Counted from the stretch's first letter, positions 41,322 to 49,085 are shown. The stretch: DNA of 49,179 nucleotides from Nocardiopsis listeri NBRC 13360 (GCF_001570765.1 NZ_BCSH01000063.1:1-49179), one strand, 5' to 3'. Notes: generated by a model from the sequence alone, not told the origin. A program made the numbers and translations.

Positions 41322-42143
41322 TCAGGCGCTCTCGGGGTCTGCCTTCGCCTTCTCCGCCTTCTTGGCCTCCTTGAGGGCCTTGCGTTCGGCCTTGCGCTCC
41401 GTGCGCAGGGACCGTCGACGGTCCCTGGCGTCGGCGTGCTCCTCGCGTCGGGCCTCCTTGGCCTCCGCCTCCAGCTCGTTCTTGACCGACTGGGCGTAGC
41501 GGTCCACGTATTCCTGGCCGGACAGCTCCATGAGCGCGTACATGATCTCGTCGGTGATCGCGCGCAGGACCCGCTGGTCCTTCTCCATCCCGTAGTAGCG
41601 GGAGAAGTCGAGCGGCTCACCGAACACGACCTTGGGGCGCACACCCAGCTTGGGGACGGTGCGGCCGGGGGGCATGATCTTGTCCAGGTTGATCATGGCC
41701 ATCGGGACGACCGGGGCCTTGGCCTCCAGCGCCAGTCGGGCCACACCGGTGCGGCCACGGTAGAGCTTGCCGTCGGGGGAACGGGTGCCCTCGGGGTAGA
41801 TGCCGAGCAGGTCACCGCGCTTGAGTACGCGCAGACCGGTGCGCAGCGCCGCCTCGCTGGCCTTGCCGCCGGACCGGTCGATCGGGATCTGGCCCACGCC
41901 GGTGAAGAACGCCTTGCTGACGAACCCCTTCACGCCGGTGCCGGTGAAGTACTCGGCCTTGGCGAGGAAGGTGATCTTACGGGGCAGTGGCAAGGGCCCG
42001 AAGAAATGGTCGGAGAACGAGAGGTGGTTGCTGACCATGATGGCCGGGCCCCGTCTGGGCACGTTCTCCACGCCCTCGGCGCGGGGCTGCCACAACACGG
42101 CCAGGACCGGCCCCAGGATCGCCTTTACCACCCAATAGAACAT
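41322..42143 (-). CDS. plsC: PlsC-like 1-acylglycerol-3-phosphate acyltransferase
   Basis: 273 residues. VSNHLSFSD is the catalytic H(X)4D block, IPIDRSGG and YPEGTRSPDG are the acceptor-binding blocks, and VPMAMINLDKI is block IV. It likely acylates lysophosphatidic acid or another glycerolipid at the inner face of the membrane; one N-terminal hydrophobic helix is present. The C-terminal 55 residues are a highly charged Lys/Arg/Glu helix beyond the enzyme core. The Shine-Dalgarno before the ATG is weak. Confidence 0.9.
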   Translation of the reverse strand: MFYWVVKAILGPVLAVLWQPRAEGVENVPRRGPAIMVSNHLSFSDHFFGPLPLPRKITFLAKAEYFTGTGVKGFVSKAFFTGVGQIPIDRSGGKASEAALRTGLRVLKRGDLLGIYPEGTRSPDGKLYRGRTGVARLALEAKAPVVPMAMINLDKIMPPGRTVPKLGVRPKVVFGEPLDFSRYYGMEKDQRVLRAITDEIMYALMELSGQEYVDRYAQSVKNELEAEAKEARREEHADARDRRRSLRTERKAERKALKEAKKAEKAKADPESA

Positions 42144-42558
42144 CGCTTCAGATCACCCCTGCACACGCGGGGAGCATTGGGGCAGGGTCTGCCACGTCTC
42201 ACTGTCCCGCTCGGCCGACAACGAACACCCCACACGGCGACGAGGGAGGTTGACTCGGGTCATCCTCCCACCACGCACGAGTGACCACCAACGTGTCCGG
42301 AACCGGACGCCGGTGTCCGTCGTGGGGAGGGGCCGTACCGCGGGGCACAATCGAGGATACTCACCGGTCGGGCTCGGTCGGGGGCCGACCCACGCCACGG
42401 GAACACGCGAACCCGGGAACACGCCCGGCCCACGCATGGTTCGGGCAAGGGAACGTTACCGTGCACTCGATGACAAACGCTCGTCCGAGCGACTAGCCTC
42501 ACGGCTGGGGAGTCCACCATCCCGATCCCCCTGCCGCACGATCCCCGGGAGACGCCCA
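42144..42558. other. 415-bp divergent gap, acyltransferase / esterase
   Basis: Only the esterase promoter at 42470-42499 is convincing. I find no good promoter for the acyltransferase, no gene and no repeat copy. Confidence 0.4.
42470..42499 (+). promoter_or_regulatory. Promoter of the esterase operon with a palindromic spacer
   Basis: ATGACA (42470-42475), an 18-bp spacer and TAGCCT (42494-42499). The spacer contains the perfect palindrome CGCTCGTCCGAGCG (42478-42491). Transcription would start near 42506, about 53 nt before the GTG. Confidence 0.6.
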
Positions 42559-43356
42559 GTGAGACCGACCAGCACCCATCCCCTCATCCCGGGGGCGGAC
42601 CCCTACAGTCACGTCGGGTCCCGCACTGGTGTGCTGCTCTGCCACGGGTTCACCGGCTCGCCCTACTCGATGCGCCCCTGGGCCGAGTACCTGGCCGAGT
42701 CCGGACTCACCGTAGAACTGCCCCGCCTGCCCGGCCACGGCACCACCTGGCAGGACATGGCCACCACCGGAAGCGACGACTGGTACGCCGCCGTGGAGGC
42801 GGCGCTCCTCGACCTCTCCGCGCGGTGCGAGGAGGTGTACGTCATGGGATTGTCCATGGGCGGGGCCCTCAGCCTGCGCCTGGCCCAGGAGAACCCCGAC
42901 GTGGTGAGGGGCGTCGTGCTGGTCAACCCGTCCCTGACGGTGGAGGATCACCGACTCCCGTTCATCGCGCCCATCCGTCACCTCGCGGCCCGCTTCCTGC
43001 CCTCCACCCCCGGGGTCGGCAGCGACGTCGCCCTCGAACCGGCCGGTGAGGGCGGATACGACCGGGTCCCCACCGCGGCCGCCGCGACACTCCCGAAGCT
43101 GTGGCGCGAGGTTCAGGGCGGCATGTCCGGTTTGCGCGCGCCGATCCTGGCCTACCGCAGCGCACAGGACCACGTCGTGGGACCGGAGAGTCTGCGTATC
43201 CTCGCCAGGAGAGCGATCAACACCCGGCTGACGATCCACCTGCTCCACGACAGCTACCACGTGGCGACCCTCGACCATGACGCCGCCACCATCTTCGAGG
43301 GCAGCCTCGCCTTCGTGCGAGAGCTCAGTAGAAGCGAGGAAGGAGCCGACCGATGA
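42559..43356 (+). CDS. Alpha/beta hydrolase, carboxylesterase/monoacylglycerol-lipase type
   Basis: 265 residues. VLLCHGFTGSPYSMRPWAEYLA carries the oxyanion HGFTGSP, GLSMGGALSL is the nucleophile elbow, and catalytic Asp (RSAQDHVVGP) and His (HDSYHVATLDHD) complete the triad. It resembles bacterial Est30-type carboxylesterases and is cytosolic. The GTG at 42559 has GGGAG 7 nt upstream; the frame is open to 42250 but the earlier part lacks coding character. It overlaps the next gene by 4 nt (ATGA). Confidence 0.9.
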   Translation: MRPTSTHPLIPGADPYSHVGSRTGVLLCHGFTGSPYSMRPWAEYLAESGLTVELPRLPGHGTTWQDMATTGSDDWYAAVEAALLDLSARCEEVYVMGLSMGGALSLRLAQENPDVVRGVVLVNPSLTVEDHRLPFIAPIRHLAARFLPSTPGVGSDVALEPAGEGGYDRVPTAAAATLPKLWREVQGGMSGLRAPILAYRSAQDHVVGPESLRILARRAINTRLTIHLLHDSYHVATLDHDAATIFEGSLAFVRELSRSEEGADR

Positions 43357-44243
43357 CGCAACGTCGGGGCAACGGCCTGCTCGCCGACGCCTACGTCCCT
43401 TTGATCCTCCTCGCGCCGTCCCACGCCGACCTCATGCTGGAGGCACTCCGGCGCAGTGGCATCGCGGCCTACGCGATCCCCTTGGCGGAGGACGTCCTGG
43501 AGCCCACCGGTGGCCAGGTCGAGGACCCACCGACGGACCATCTGTACGTCGACGCCGAGGAACGAGGCGCCGCCGCGGAAGTATTGGGCTCCGAGTTGCC
43601 CGACCTGACCGGCACCGACCTGCTCGCACCGCGCTCCGACCCCCGTACCGAGGGGGAGGACGAACCCGGCCCGGAGGCCTCCGCCGCCAAGGAGGGCCCC
43701 GAACCTCCGATCGGCGGCGATCTCCTTGACGGCCCCGCGACCGACCTGGCCGACGGGACCGGGCGCTCCGACGACGACGCGGTCTGGAACGACCTGGTCG
43801 CCCGTTTCTACGACGAGGACGAGTCCGCCGGTGAACAGCGTGATCGGATCGCCTGGCCGGACGCGGAGAACCTCGACGCACCCGACGAGCGCGACACCGA
43901 ACTCGGTGACATCCTCGCCGACCTATCCCGCGAGACCGAGGACGACGATGAGGCCCGTGAGGAGGACCGGCGCCGGGCGGAGGCCGAGCGGGAGGGCCAC
44001 TACGAACCCCCACCGCCCTCCCCACTGATCCAGGGGGACCGGGTCGGTATCGCCGCCTGGTTCGGCCTCCTGGGTGTGCCGGTGCTGCTTTTCGGCGCCG
44101 CCTTCCTGGGAATCTCCCTGCCCGACTGGTCGATGCTGCTGGGAGTCCTGGTGTTCCTGGGCAGTTTCGTGGCGCTGATCCTGCGCATGACCGACTCCCG
44201 TTCCTCGGGCGACAACGGTCCCGACGATGGGGCGGTGGTCTGA
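43353..44243 (+). CDS. Acidic protein with two C-terminal membrane helices, unknown function
   Basis: 296 residues. The N-terminal 80 residues (YVPLILLAPSHADLMLEALRRSGIAAYA...DHLYVDAEERGAAAEVL) resemble the DUF2007 type of signal-transducing domain. A long acidic, disordered linker (about 85-215) and two C-terminal helices (GIAAWFGLLGVPVLLFGAAF and WSMLLGVLVFLGSFVALIL) follow. It is translationally coupled to the esterase. The MacS frame continues in the same phase directly after its TGA. Confidence 0.75.
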   Translation: MTQRRGNGLLADAYVPLILLAPSHADLMLEALRRSGIAAYAIPLAEDVLEPTGGQVEDPPTDHLYVDAEERGAAAEVLGSELPDLTGTDLLAPRSDPRTEGEDEPGPEASAAKEGPEPPIGGDLLDGPATDLADGTGRSDDDAVWNDLVARFYDEDESAGEQRDRIAWPDAENLDAPDERDTELGDILADLSRETEDDDEAREEDRRRAEAEREGHYEPPPPSPLIQGDRVGIAAWFGLLGVPVLLFGAAFLGISLPDWSMLLGVLVFLGSFVALILRMTDSRSSGDNGPDDGAVV

Positions 44244-44318
44244 GCCCTGGGCTTCGACGTCCCCCTTTGGCGCACCTTCGCCCTCTACCGGGCCATCACC
44301 CTGGTCCACGCGCTGGTC

Positions 44319-45392
44319 ATGGTCGCCCGGAACCACGAGTACCTGGAGCGCCCCTGGATCGCCTGGCTCACCCTGGTGGTGATGGCGATCTGGACGGTGG
44401 TCACCCACCAGGTCTACGCCGTCCCCTCCCGGCGCACCTCCCGATTCCTGTGCGCCGACCTGCTGGTCGCGTTCGGCTGTCTGTTCGCCACCGCCCCTGC
44501 CGCGGCCCCCTTCTACCTCACCCAGGCCCCGCCGCTGAGCGCCTACTGGTTCGCCGGTGCCGCCTTGGCCGCGAGCGTCATCCGGGGTCGGCGAGGGGCC
44601 GCCACGGTCGCCATCGCCTATGGGATCGCGGACCTGACCCTGCGCGTGATCATGGACGCCGCCATCACCGGGGCCACCGCCCGGGGCGTGGTCCTGCTGT
44701 TGCTGACCGGCCTGGCCGTGGGCTATATGGCGCGGGTGTCCGAACAGGCGGAGGAACGCTTCGCCCAGGCCGTCGCCCTGGAGGCGCGCATCCGGGAACG
44801 GGAGCAACTCGCCCGTTCCATCCACGACTCGGTACTCCAGGTGCTGGCCCTGGTGCGACGGCGCGGTGACGAGATCGGGGGAGAGGCCGCGGATCTGGGG
44901 CGGATGGCCGGCGAACAGGAGGTCCGGCTCCGGTCCCTGGTCGCGGACGGCCTGGGCGCCCCGGCGGCGCTCCCGGGCGCACCCGCCGGGGCGGCGGGTC
45001 CCTTGGACCTGCGCGACCTGCTGCGTCCCCTGGAGACGGTACGGGTCACCGTCGCCGCGCCCGCCACCCGCGTAGAACTGCCCGACCTCACCGCACGCGA
45101 GCTGACCGCCGCGGTCGCGGCCGCCTTGGACAACGTCGAACGGCACTGTCCGGAGGGGACCCGGGCCTGGGTGCTCGTGGAGGACGAACCCGACGCGGTC
45201 GTGGTGACCGTGCGCGACGACGGCCCCGGCATCCCACCGGACCGGCTGGAGCGGGCGCGCGCCGAGGGCCGTCTGGGGGTCGACCAGTCCATCCTCGGAC
45301 GCGTGCGCGATCTGGGCGGGAGCACCGAGATCCACAGCGAGCCCGGGGAGGGCACCGAGTTCGAGATGCGTGTGCCCCGATCAGCCACCTGA
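44319..45392 (+). CDS. macS: MacS-family sensor histidine kinase (5' end uncertain)
   Basis: At least 357 residues. The N-terminal part has several helices; ARSIHDSVLQVLALVRRRG is the H-box, ALDNVERHCPEG the N-box and VRDDGPGIPPDRLERA the ATP-lid region. MacS regulates morphological traits in Streptomyces with the LuxR-type regulator MacR, which is absent here. The first canonical start is 44319, but the preceding codons from 44244 encode ALGFDVPLWRTFALYRAITL, resembling the conserved N-terminus. That stretch has no ATG, GTG or TTG and begins right after the upstream gene's TGA in the same frame. A CTG at 44247 may be the real start. Confidence 0.85.
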   Translation: MVARNHEYLERPWIAWLTLVVMAIWTVVTHQVYAVPSRRTSRFLCADLLVAFGCLFATAPAAAPFYLTQAPPLSAYWFAGAALAASVIRGRRGAATVAIAYGIADLTLRVIMDAAITGATARGVVLLLLTGLAVGYMARVSEQAEERFAQAVALEARIREREQLARSIHDSVLQVLALVRRRGDEIGGEAADLGRMAGEQEVRLRSLVADGLGAPAALPGAPAGAAGPLDLRDLLRPLETVRVTVAAPATRVELPDLTARELTAAVAAALDNVERHCPEGTRAWVLVEDEPDAVVVTVRDDGPGIPPDRLERARAEGRLGVDQSILGRVRDLGGSTEIHSEPGEGTEFEMRVPRSAT

Positions 45393-45423
45393 GACCGGAA
45401 GTCGACGCTCGCGACGCTCCGAC

Positions 45424-46056
45424 TCACAGGGGCGGGCCATCGCCGGGTTCCTCCTGGTGGGAGAAGCGTTCCTCGCCCCAGGGGTCGGCCCGGTTGTGGT
45501 AGCCGCGGTCCTCCCAGAACCCGCGGCGATCGCCCACCATGTACTCCACCGAGCGAAGCCACTTCACGCTCTTCCACCCGTACAGGTGCGGCACCACCAG
45601 GCGTAGGGGGAAGCCGTGTTCCGGGGTGAGCGGGGCCCCGTCGCGATGGGTGGTCAGCAGCACCCCGTCGGCCAGGAAATCGTCCATGCGCATGTTGGCG
45701 CTGTAGCCGTACTCGCCCCAGGCCATCACGTGGGTGGCCTCGGGGGCGGGCGGTGCCAGCCGCACCAGGTCGGTGGCGCGCACCCCGCCCCAGTGCACGT
45801 CCGGGACGGTGAACCGCATCACGCAGTGGAAGTGGCGCACCTCCCGGGCACGGGGCAGTTCGCAGAACTCGTTCCAGTCCCACCGGTAGGTGCCCAACGA
45901 TTCGGTGGCGCCGAACACGCGAAAGTCCCACCGTCCCGGTCGGAAGGAGGGGACCCGCCCGTAGTGCAGCGGCTTGTGTTCGCGGCGTACCGCCTGTCCC
46001 GGCGGCAACCCCTCCCGGTCGTCTCCCGTACCGTCGGCCGCCGACCCCTCGGACAC
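45424..46056 (-). CDS. Molybdopterin-dependent sulfite-oxidase-like oxidoreductase
   Basis: 210 residues matching the molybdopterin-binding domain of the sulfite oxidase/YedY family. HFHCVMRFTVPDVHWGGVRATDL carries the Mo-coordinating Cys; THVMAWGEYGYSANMRMDDFLADGVLL and PLRLVVPHLYGWKSVKWL are further family blocks. It has no Tat signal or dimerisation domain, so it is a small cytosolic form; the substrate is unknown. The GTG at 46056 has GGAGGG 6 nt upstream. It is convergent with macS, with only 31 nt between. Confidence 0.88.
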   Translation of the reverse strand: MSEGSAADGTGDDREGLPPGQAVRREHKPLHYGRVPSFRPGRWDFRVFGATESLGTYRWDWNEFCELPRAREVRHFHCVMRFTVPDVHWGGVRATDLVRLAPPAPEATHVMAWGEYGYSANMRMDDFLADGVLLTTHRDGAPLTPEHGFPLRLVVPHLYGWKSVKWLRSVEYMVGDRRGFWEDRGYHNRADPWGEERFSHQEEPGDGPPL

Positions 46057-46213
46057 TCGGTTCCCTCCGCAAGACTCGTTCGCCCGCCGGCGTCCGCCGA
46101 CGGACCGTACGCGCTCCACACCGATGTGGGAGCACGGCGTCTGCCATCCTGTCAGGCGCCGACGAGAGCCAGATCACTCACCCCGGACGTGCGCGCCCGC
46201 CGTGGCCGTGCGC

Positions 46214-46219
46214 TATAGT
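46214..46219 (+). promoter_or_regulatory. -10 hexamer of the aromatic leader transcript
   Basis: TATAGT, five of six to consensus, ends exactly 7 nt before the ATG of the leader peptide, so the leader peptide mRNA should start at or beside its own start codon. No convincing -35 is visible. Confidence 0.55.
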
Positions 46220-46226
46220 CACAGCC

Positions 46227-46298
46227 ATGCAGCGGAACTTTTGGCGCTTTTATGGCTACCGGCCCATCTCCCCGGTCGCCTGTAAAGCCCTGCGCTGA
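46227..46298 (+). CDS. Aromatic-amino-acid leader peptide (23 aa) of the DAHP synthase gene
   Basis: An ATG-initiated 23-codon frame ending in TGA at 46296. Residues 5-11 read F-W-R-F-Y-G-Y, so all three aromatic amino acids occur in a tight cluster; the rest (RPISPVACKALR) is ordinary. It is followed after 15 nt by a strong terminator and then by DAHP synthase, the first enzyme of aromatic biosynthesis. This is the layout of a transcription attenuator in which ribosome stalling on scarce aminoacyl-tRNA permits read-through. The TATAGT 7 nt upstream predicts leaderless translation of the leader itself. Confidence 0.8.
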   Translation: MQRNFWRFYGYRPISPVACKALR

Positions 46299-46313
46299 CA
46301 CAGACGACTCACG

Positions 46314-46350
46314 AGGAGCCCCGGGCCGGAAAAGGCCCGGGGCTCCTTTG
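46314..46350 (+). terminator. Attenuator terminator before DAHP synthase
   Basis: Perfect 14-bp arms 46314-46327 (AGGAGCCCCGGGCC) and 46334-46347 with a GGAAAA loop, then TTTG. An alternative pairing is possible: GGCCC (46261-46265) with GGGCC (46323-46327) and CTCC (46268-46271) with GGAG (46315-46318), which would block the terminator as an antiterminator. The pairing is inferred by eye. Confidence 0.8.
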
Positions 46351-46427
46351 CGTTCCACCGGACCGGACCGGCCAGGCGAGACGACTCAGCGGCACTGCCG
46401 CCCAACCGACGAACAGGGACAACCCAC

Positions 46428-47474
46428 ATGGTCATCGTTATGGCACCGGACGCCACCGCCGACAACATCGACGCACTCGTCGAGCTGGTCACCTCCTCCG
46501 GGGGTGAGGCGTACGTGACCCGCGGTGTCAGCAGGACGATCATCGGTCTGGTCGGCGACGTCGAGCGGTTCCAGGACCTGGGTCTGCGAGCCAAGCCCGG
46601 GGTCGGCGACGTACTGCGCATCTCCGCCCCGTACAAGCTGGTCAGTCGCGAGAACCACGACAGCCGCACCGTCGTCAGTGTCCGGGGCGTGCCGATCGGC
46701 GGTGAGAACATGACCGTCATCGCCGGTCCCTGCGCGGTCGAGACGCCCGAGCAGACCCTCGCCGCGGCCCACATGGCCAAGGCCGCCGGCGCCGCCCTTC
46801 TGCGAGGTGGCGCCTACAAGCCCCGCACCTCCCCCTACGCCTTCCAGGGACTGGGCGAGCAGGGCCTGAAGATCCTCTCCGACGTGCGCGACGAGACCGG
46901 CATGCCGATCGTCACCGAGGTCGTGGACGCCGCCGACGTCGACCTGGTCGCCTCCTACGCGGACATGCTCCAGATCGGCACCCGCAACATGCAGAACTTC
47001 GCGCTTTTGCAGGCCGCCGGTGACGCCGGCAAGCCCGTCCTGCTCAAGCGCGGCATGAGCGCCACCATCGAGGAATGGTTGATGGCCGCCGAGTACATCG
47101 CCCAGCGCGGCAACCTCGACGTCGTGCTGTGCGAGCGCGGCATCCGCACCTTCGAGAAGGCCACCCGCAACACCCTGGACATCAGCGCGGTCCCGGTGGC
47201 GCAGAACCTCACCCACCTGCCGGTGATCGTCGACCCGTCCCACTCCGGTGGCAAGCGCGACCTGGTCCTGCCGCTGTCCCGCGCGGCCATCGCCATCGGC
47301 GCCGACGGCGTCATCGTGGACGTGCACCCCAACCCGGAGACCGCCCTCTGCGACGGCCCCCAGGCCCTGGTGGAGGAGGACCTGAGCGTGCTGCGCGACG
47401 TCGCCGGCACCCTGGCCACCCTGAGCGGACGCACGCTCACCCCGGCCCCGACGCGCGAGCTCGCCGACGTGTAG
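46428..47474 (+). CDS. aroF: 3-deoxy-7-phosphoheptulonate (DAHP) synthase, type I-beta
   Basis: 348 residues. An N-terminal ferredoxin-like regulatory domain (about 1-75, VIVMAPDATADNIDALVELV) precedes the barrel with AGPCAVE (metal Cys), GGAYKPRTSPYAFQG, LKRGMSATIEEW, DPSHSGGKRDLV (metal His) and VDVHPNPE (metal Asp). It condenses PEP and erythrose-4-phosphate, the first committed step of the shikimate pathway. AGGGA lies 8 nt before the ATG. The gene is preceded by an aromatic leader peptide and terminator, so control by attenuation is likely on top of any feedback inhibition. Confidence 0.96.
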   Translation: MVIVMAPDATADNIDALVELVTSSGGEAYVTRGVSRTIIGLVGDVERFQDLGLRAKPGVGDVLRISAPYKLVSRENHDSRTVVSVRGVPIGGENMTVIAGPCAVETPEQTLAAAHMAKAAGAALLRGGAYKPRTSPYAFQGLGEQGLKILSDVRDETGMPIVTEVVDAADVDLVASYADMLQIGTRNMQNFALLQAAGDAGKPVLLKRGMSATIEEWLMAAEYIAQRGNLDVVLCERGIRTFEKATRNTLDISAVPVAQNLTHLPVIVDPSHSGGKRDLVLPLSRAAIAIGADGVIVDVHPNPETALCDGPQALVEEDLSVLRDVAGTLATLSGRTLTPAPTRELADV

Positions 47475-47487
47475 CCCTGCTCGTTCT

Positions 47488-47523
47488 GAGCCTGCGCCGA
47501 CGCTTCGGTGCGCGTTCGGGCAC
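47488..47523 (+). repeat. Left-end relative of the dispersed repeat after aroF
   Basis: GAGCCTGCGCCGACGCTTCGG then TGCGCGTTCGGGC resembles the repeat's left block. It begins 14 nt after the aroF stop and no right half is visible before the terminator at 47552. Confidence 0.4.
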
Positions 47524-47551
47524 CCTCCGTGGTGCAGTGGGCAGCGTCAGA

Positions 47552-47590
47552 ACGAAGGGAGCGGTGCCCTCGGGGCACCGCTCCCTTCGT
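47552..47590. terminator. 18-bp stem-loop between aroF and thiI
   Basis: Perfect arms 47552-47569 and 47573-47590 with a TCG loop, between convergent genes; the minus-strand stop of thiI is 10 nt away. Confidence 0.85.
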
Positions 47591-47600
47591 GGTCGGTCGG

Positions 47601-48893
47601 TCAGAGGGCGGGCACGGCGGTGGCCGCGGCCGGCACGACGCCCTTCCTGGGCGCCGCGTCGCCCAGGAAGCTGGGCTTGTGCACCTGAGCGGTGGTCAAC
47701 AGGTACTCGGCGAGCTCCTCGGCGTCCATCCGCTTCTCGATCGTGCGCAGGTCGGCGATCTTGGCGGCGGTCTCCACCTGACGCGGGGTCAGCATCGTGC
47801 AGCAGTCCTCGTCGGGCAGCTCCGAGATGGCCAGTGTCCCGATCTTGCGGGCCTGGTCCATGATCTCGGTCTTGTCCATGCCGATGAGCGGCCGCAGGAT
47901 CGGCATGTCCACCGCGTCGTCCAGCGCGGTCAGGTTGGTCATCGTCTGGCTGGAGACCTGTCCCAGGGCGTCGCCGGTGATCAAGCACTCCGCACCCAGG
48001 TCGTCGGCCAGGGCCTCGGCGGTCTTGAGCATCAGCCGCCGCTGGGCGACGATCTGCAGGCGCTCGATGCCCGAGCTCTTCAGCTGCTGCTGAGCCTTGC
48101 CGAAGGGCACCACGAACAGGCGCGAACCCACCTGGTAGCGGTCGATCTGCCGGACCAGGCTGTAGGCCTTGTAGATCGACTCGGGGCCGGTGAAGGGCAT
48201 CCCGGAGAAGTGCAGGAAGTCGACCTTCAGCCCGCGTCGGATCATCCGGTGCGCGGCCACGGGCGAGTCGATGCCGCCCGACATCAGGACCAGGCCACGA
48301 CCGCTCATCCCGGCGGGCAGACCGCCCTGGCCGGGGACGCCGTCGGTGAAGACGAACGCCTCGTCCTTGTCGATCTCCACGTACAGGGTGTTGTCGGGAC
48401 GCTTGAGGTTCACCTTGTAGCCGTGCGCCTCGATGATCTTGGAACCGAGGAAGCCGGCCAGCTCACCGGAGTTCATCTCGAAACGCTTGTCCCGGCGGCG
48501 GGCGCGCACCGCGAAGGTGCCCTCGCGGTCGGCCATGGAACGCACGGACAGGTCCACGATGGCGTCGAGGTCCTTGCGGACCCGGCGCACCAGGTGCACC
48601 CACACCACGCCCATGACGTTGGCCATGCGGTCGGCGATCTCGGCGATCTCCAGGTCCGACGCCTCGGGCTTGCGCACGATGATCACGCCGGCGCCGCGCT
48701 GGGAGAGACGGATGTCGCCCAGGTCGCGGACCGAGGAACGGATGTTGTTGTGCAGCCGGCGCTCGAACAGCTTGCGGTTGGAACCCTTGAGGACGATCTC
48801 TCCGAGCTTCATCAGCACGCAGAGCTCGCCGAGCCCGGCGTCGGCTCCGACCTCGGTTGCGGGGATCGGCGCGGACTCCAGCGACGCGGACAT
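47601..48893 (-). CDS. thiI: tRNA 4-thiouridine synthase/sulfurtransferase ThiI
   Basis: 430 residues. An N-terminal ferredoxin-like plus THUMP region (about 20-170, LGEIVLKGSNRKLFERRL, RDKRFEMNSGELAGFLG) precedes the PP-loop ATPase domain with LMSGGIDSPVAAHRM and HFSGMPFTGPES. It adenylates U8 of tRNA and inserts sulfur. The C-terminal rhodanese domain of E. coli ThiI is absent; a conserved DEDCCTML cysteine pair lies near the C-terminus. The ATG at 48893 has GGAGG 8 nt upstream; the frame extends to 49001 without coding character. Confidence 0.93.
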   Translation of the reverse strand: MSASLESAPIPATEVGADAGLGELCVLMKLGEIVLKGSNRKLFERRLHNNIRSSVRDLGDIRLSQRGAGVIIVRKPEASDLEIAEIADRMANVMGVVWVHLVRRVRKDLDAIVDLSVRSMADREGTFAVRARRRDKRFEMNSGELAGFLGSKIIEAHGYKVNLKRPDNTLYVEIDKDEAFVFTDGVPGQGGLPAGMSGRGLVLMSGGIDSPVAAHRMIRRGLKVDFLHFSGMPFTGPESIYKAYSLVRQIDRYQVGSRLFVVPFGKAQQQLKSSGIERLQIVAQRRLMLKTAEALADDLGAECLITGDALGQVSSQTMTNLTALDDAVDMPILRPLIGMDKTEIMDQARKIGTLAISELPDEDCCTMLTPRQVETAAKIADLRTIEKRMDAEELAEYLLTTAQVHKPSFLGDAAPRKGVVPAAATAVPAL

Positions 48894-49043
48894 GGTGCTT
48901 ACCTCCGGAAAAGATGATGCCTTCGTGCCCGGTGAGGCGGGAGGGGGTGGGTGGTGGGACCGGGCGTGCCCACCGTTGTCTTCCAGTATCGAACAATCCA
49001 AGGAGCGCTCGGTACATTCCCGGACCGGTCGCCGGACACGCGA

Positions 49044-49072
49044 ACGGCCCCTCCCGGTGTGGAAGGGGCCGT
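49044..49072. terminator. 9-bp stem-loop upstream of thiI
   Basis: Arms 49044-49052 (ACGGCCCCT) and 49064-49072 with an 11-nt loop, between thiI and the repeat copy. It could end a transcript entering from outside the window; the neighbour is not visible. Confidence 0.45.
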
Positions 49073-49085
49073 GGAACGCCGGCGC

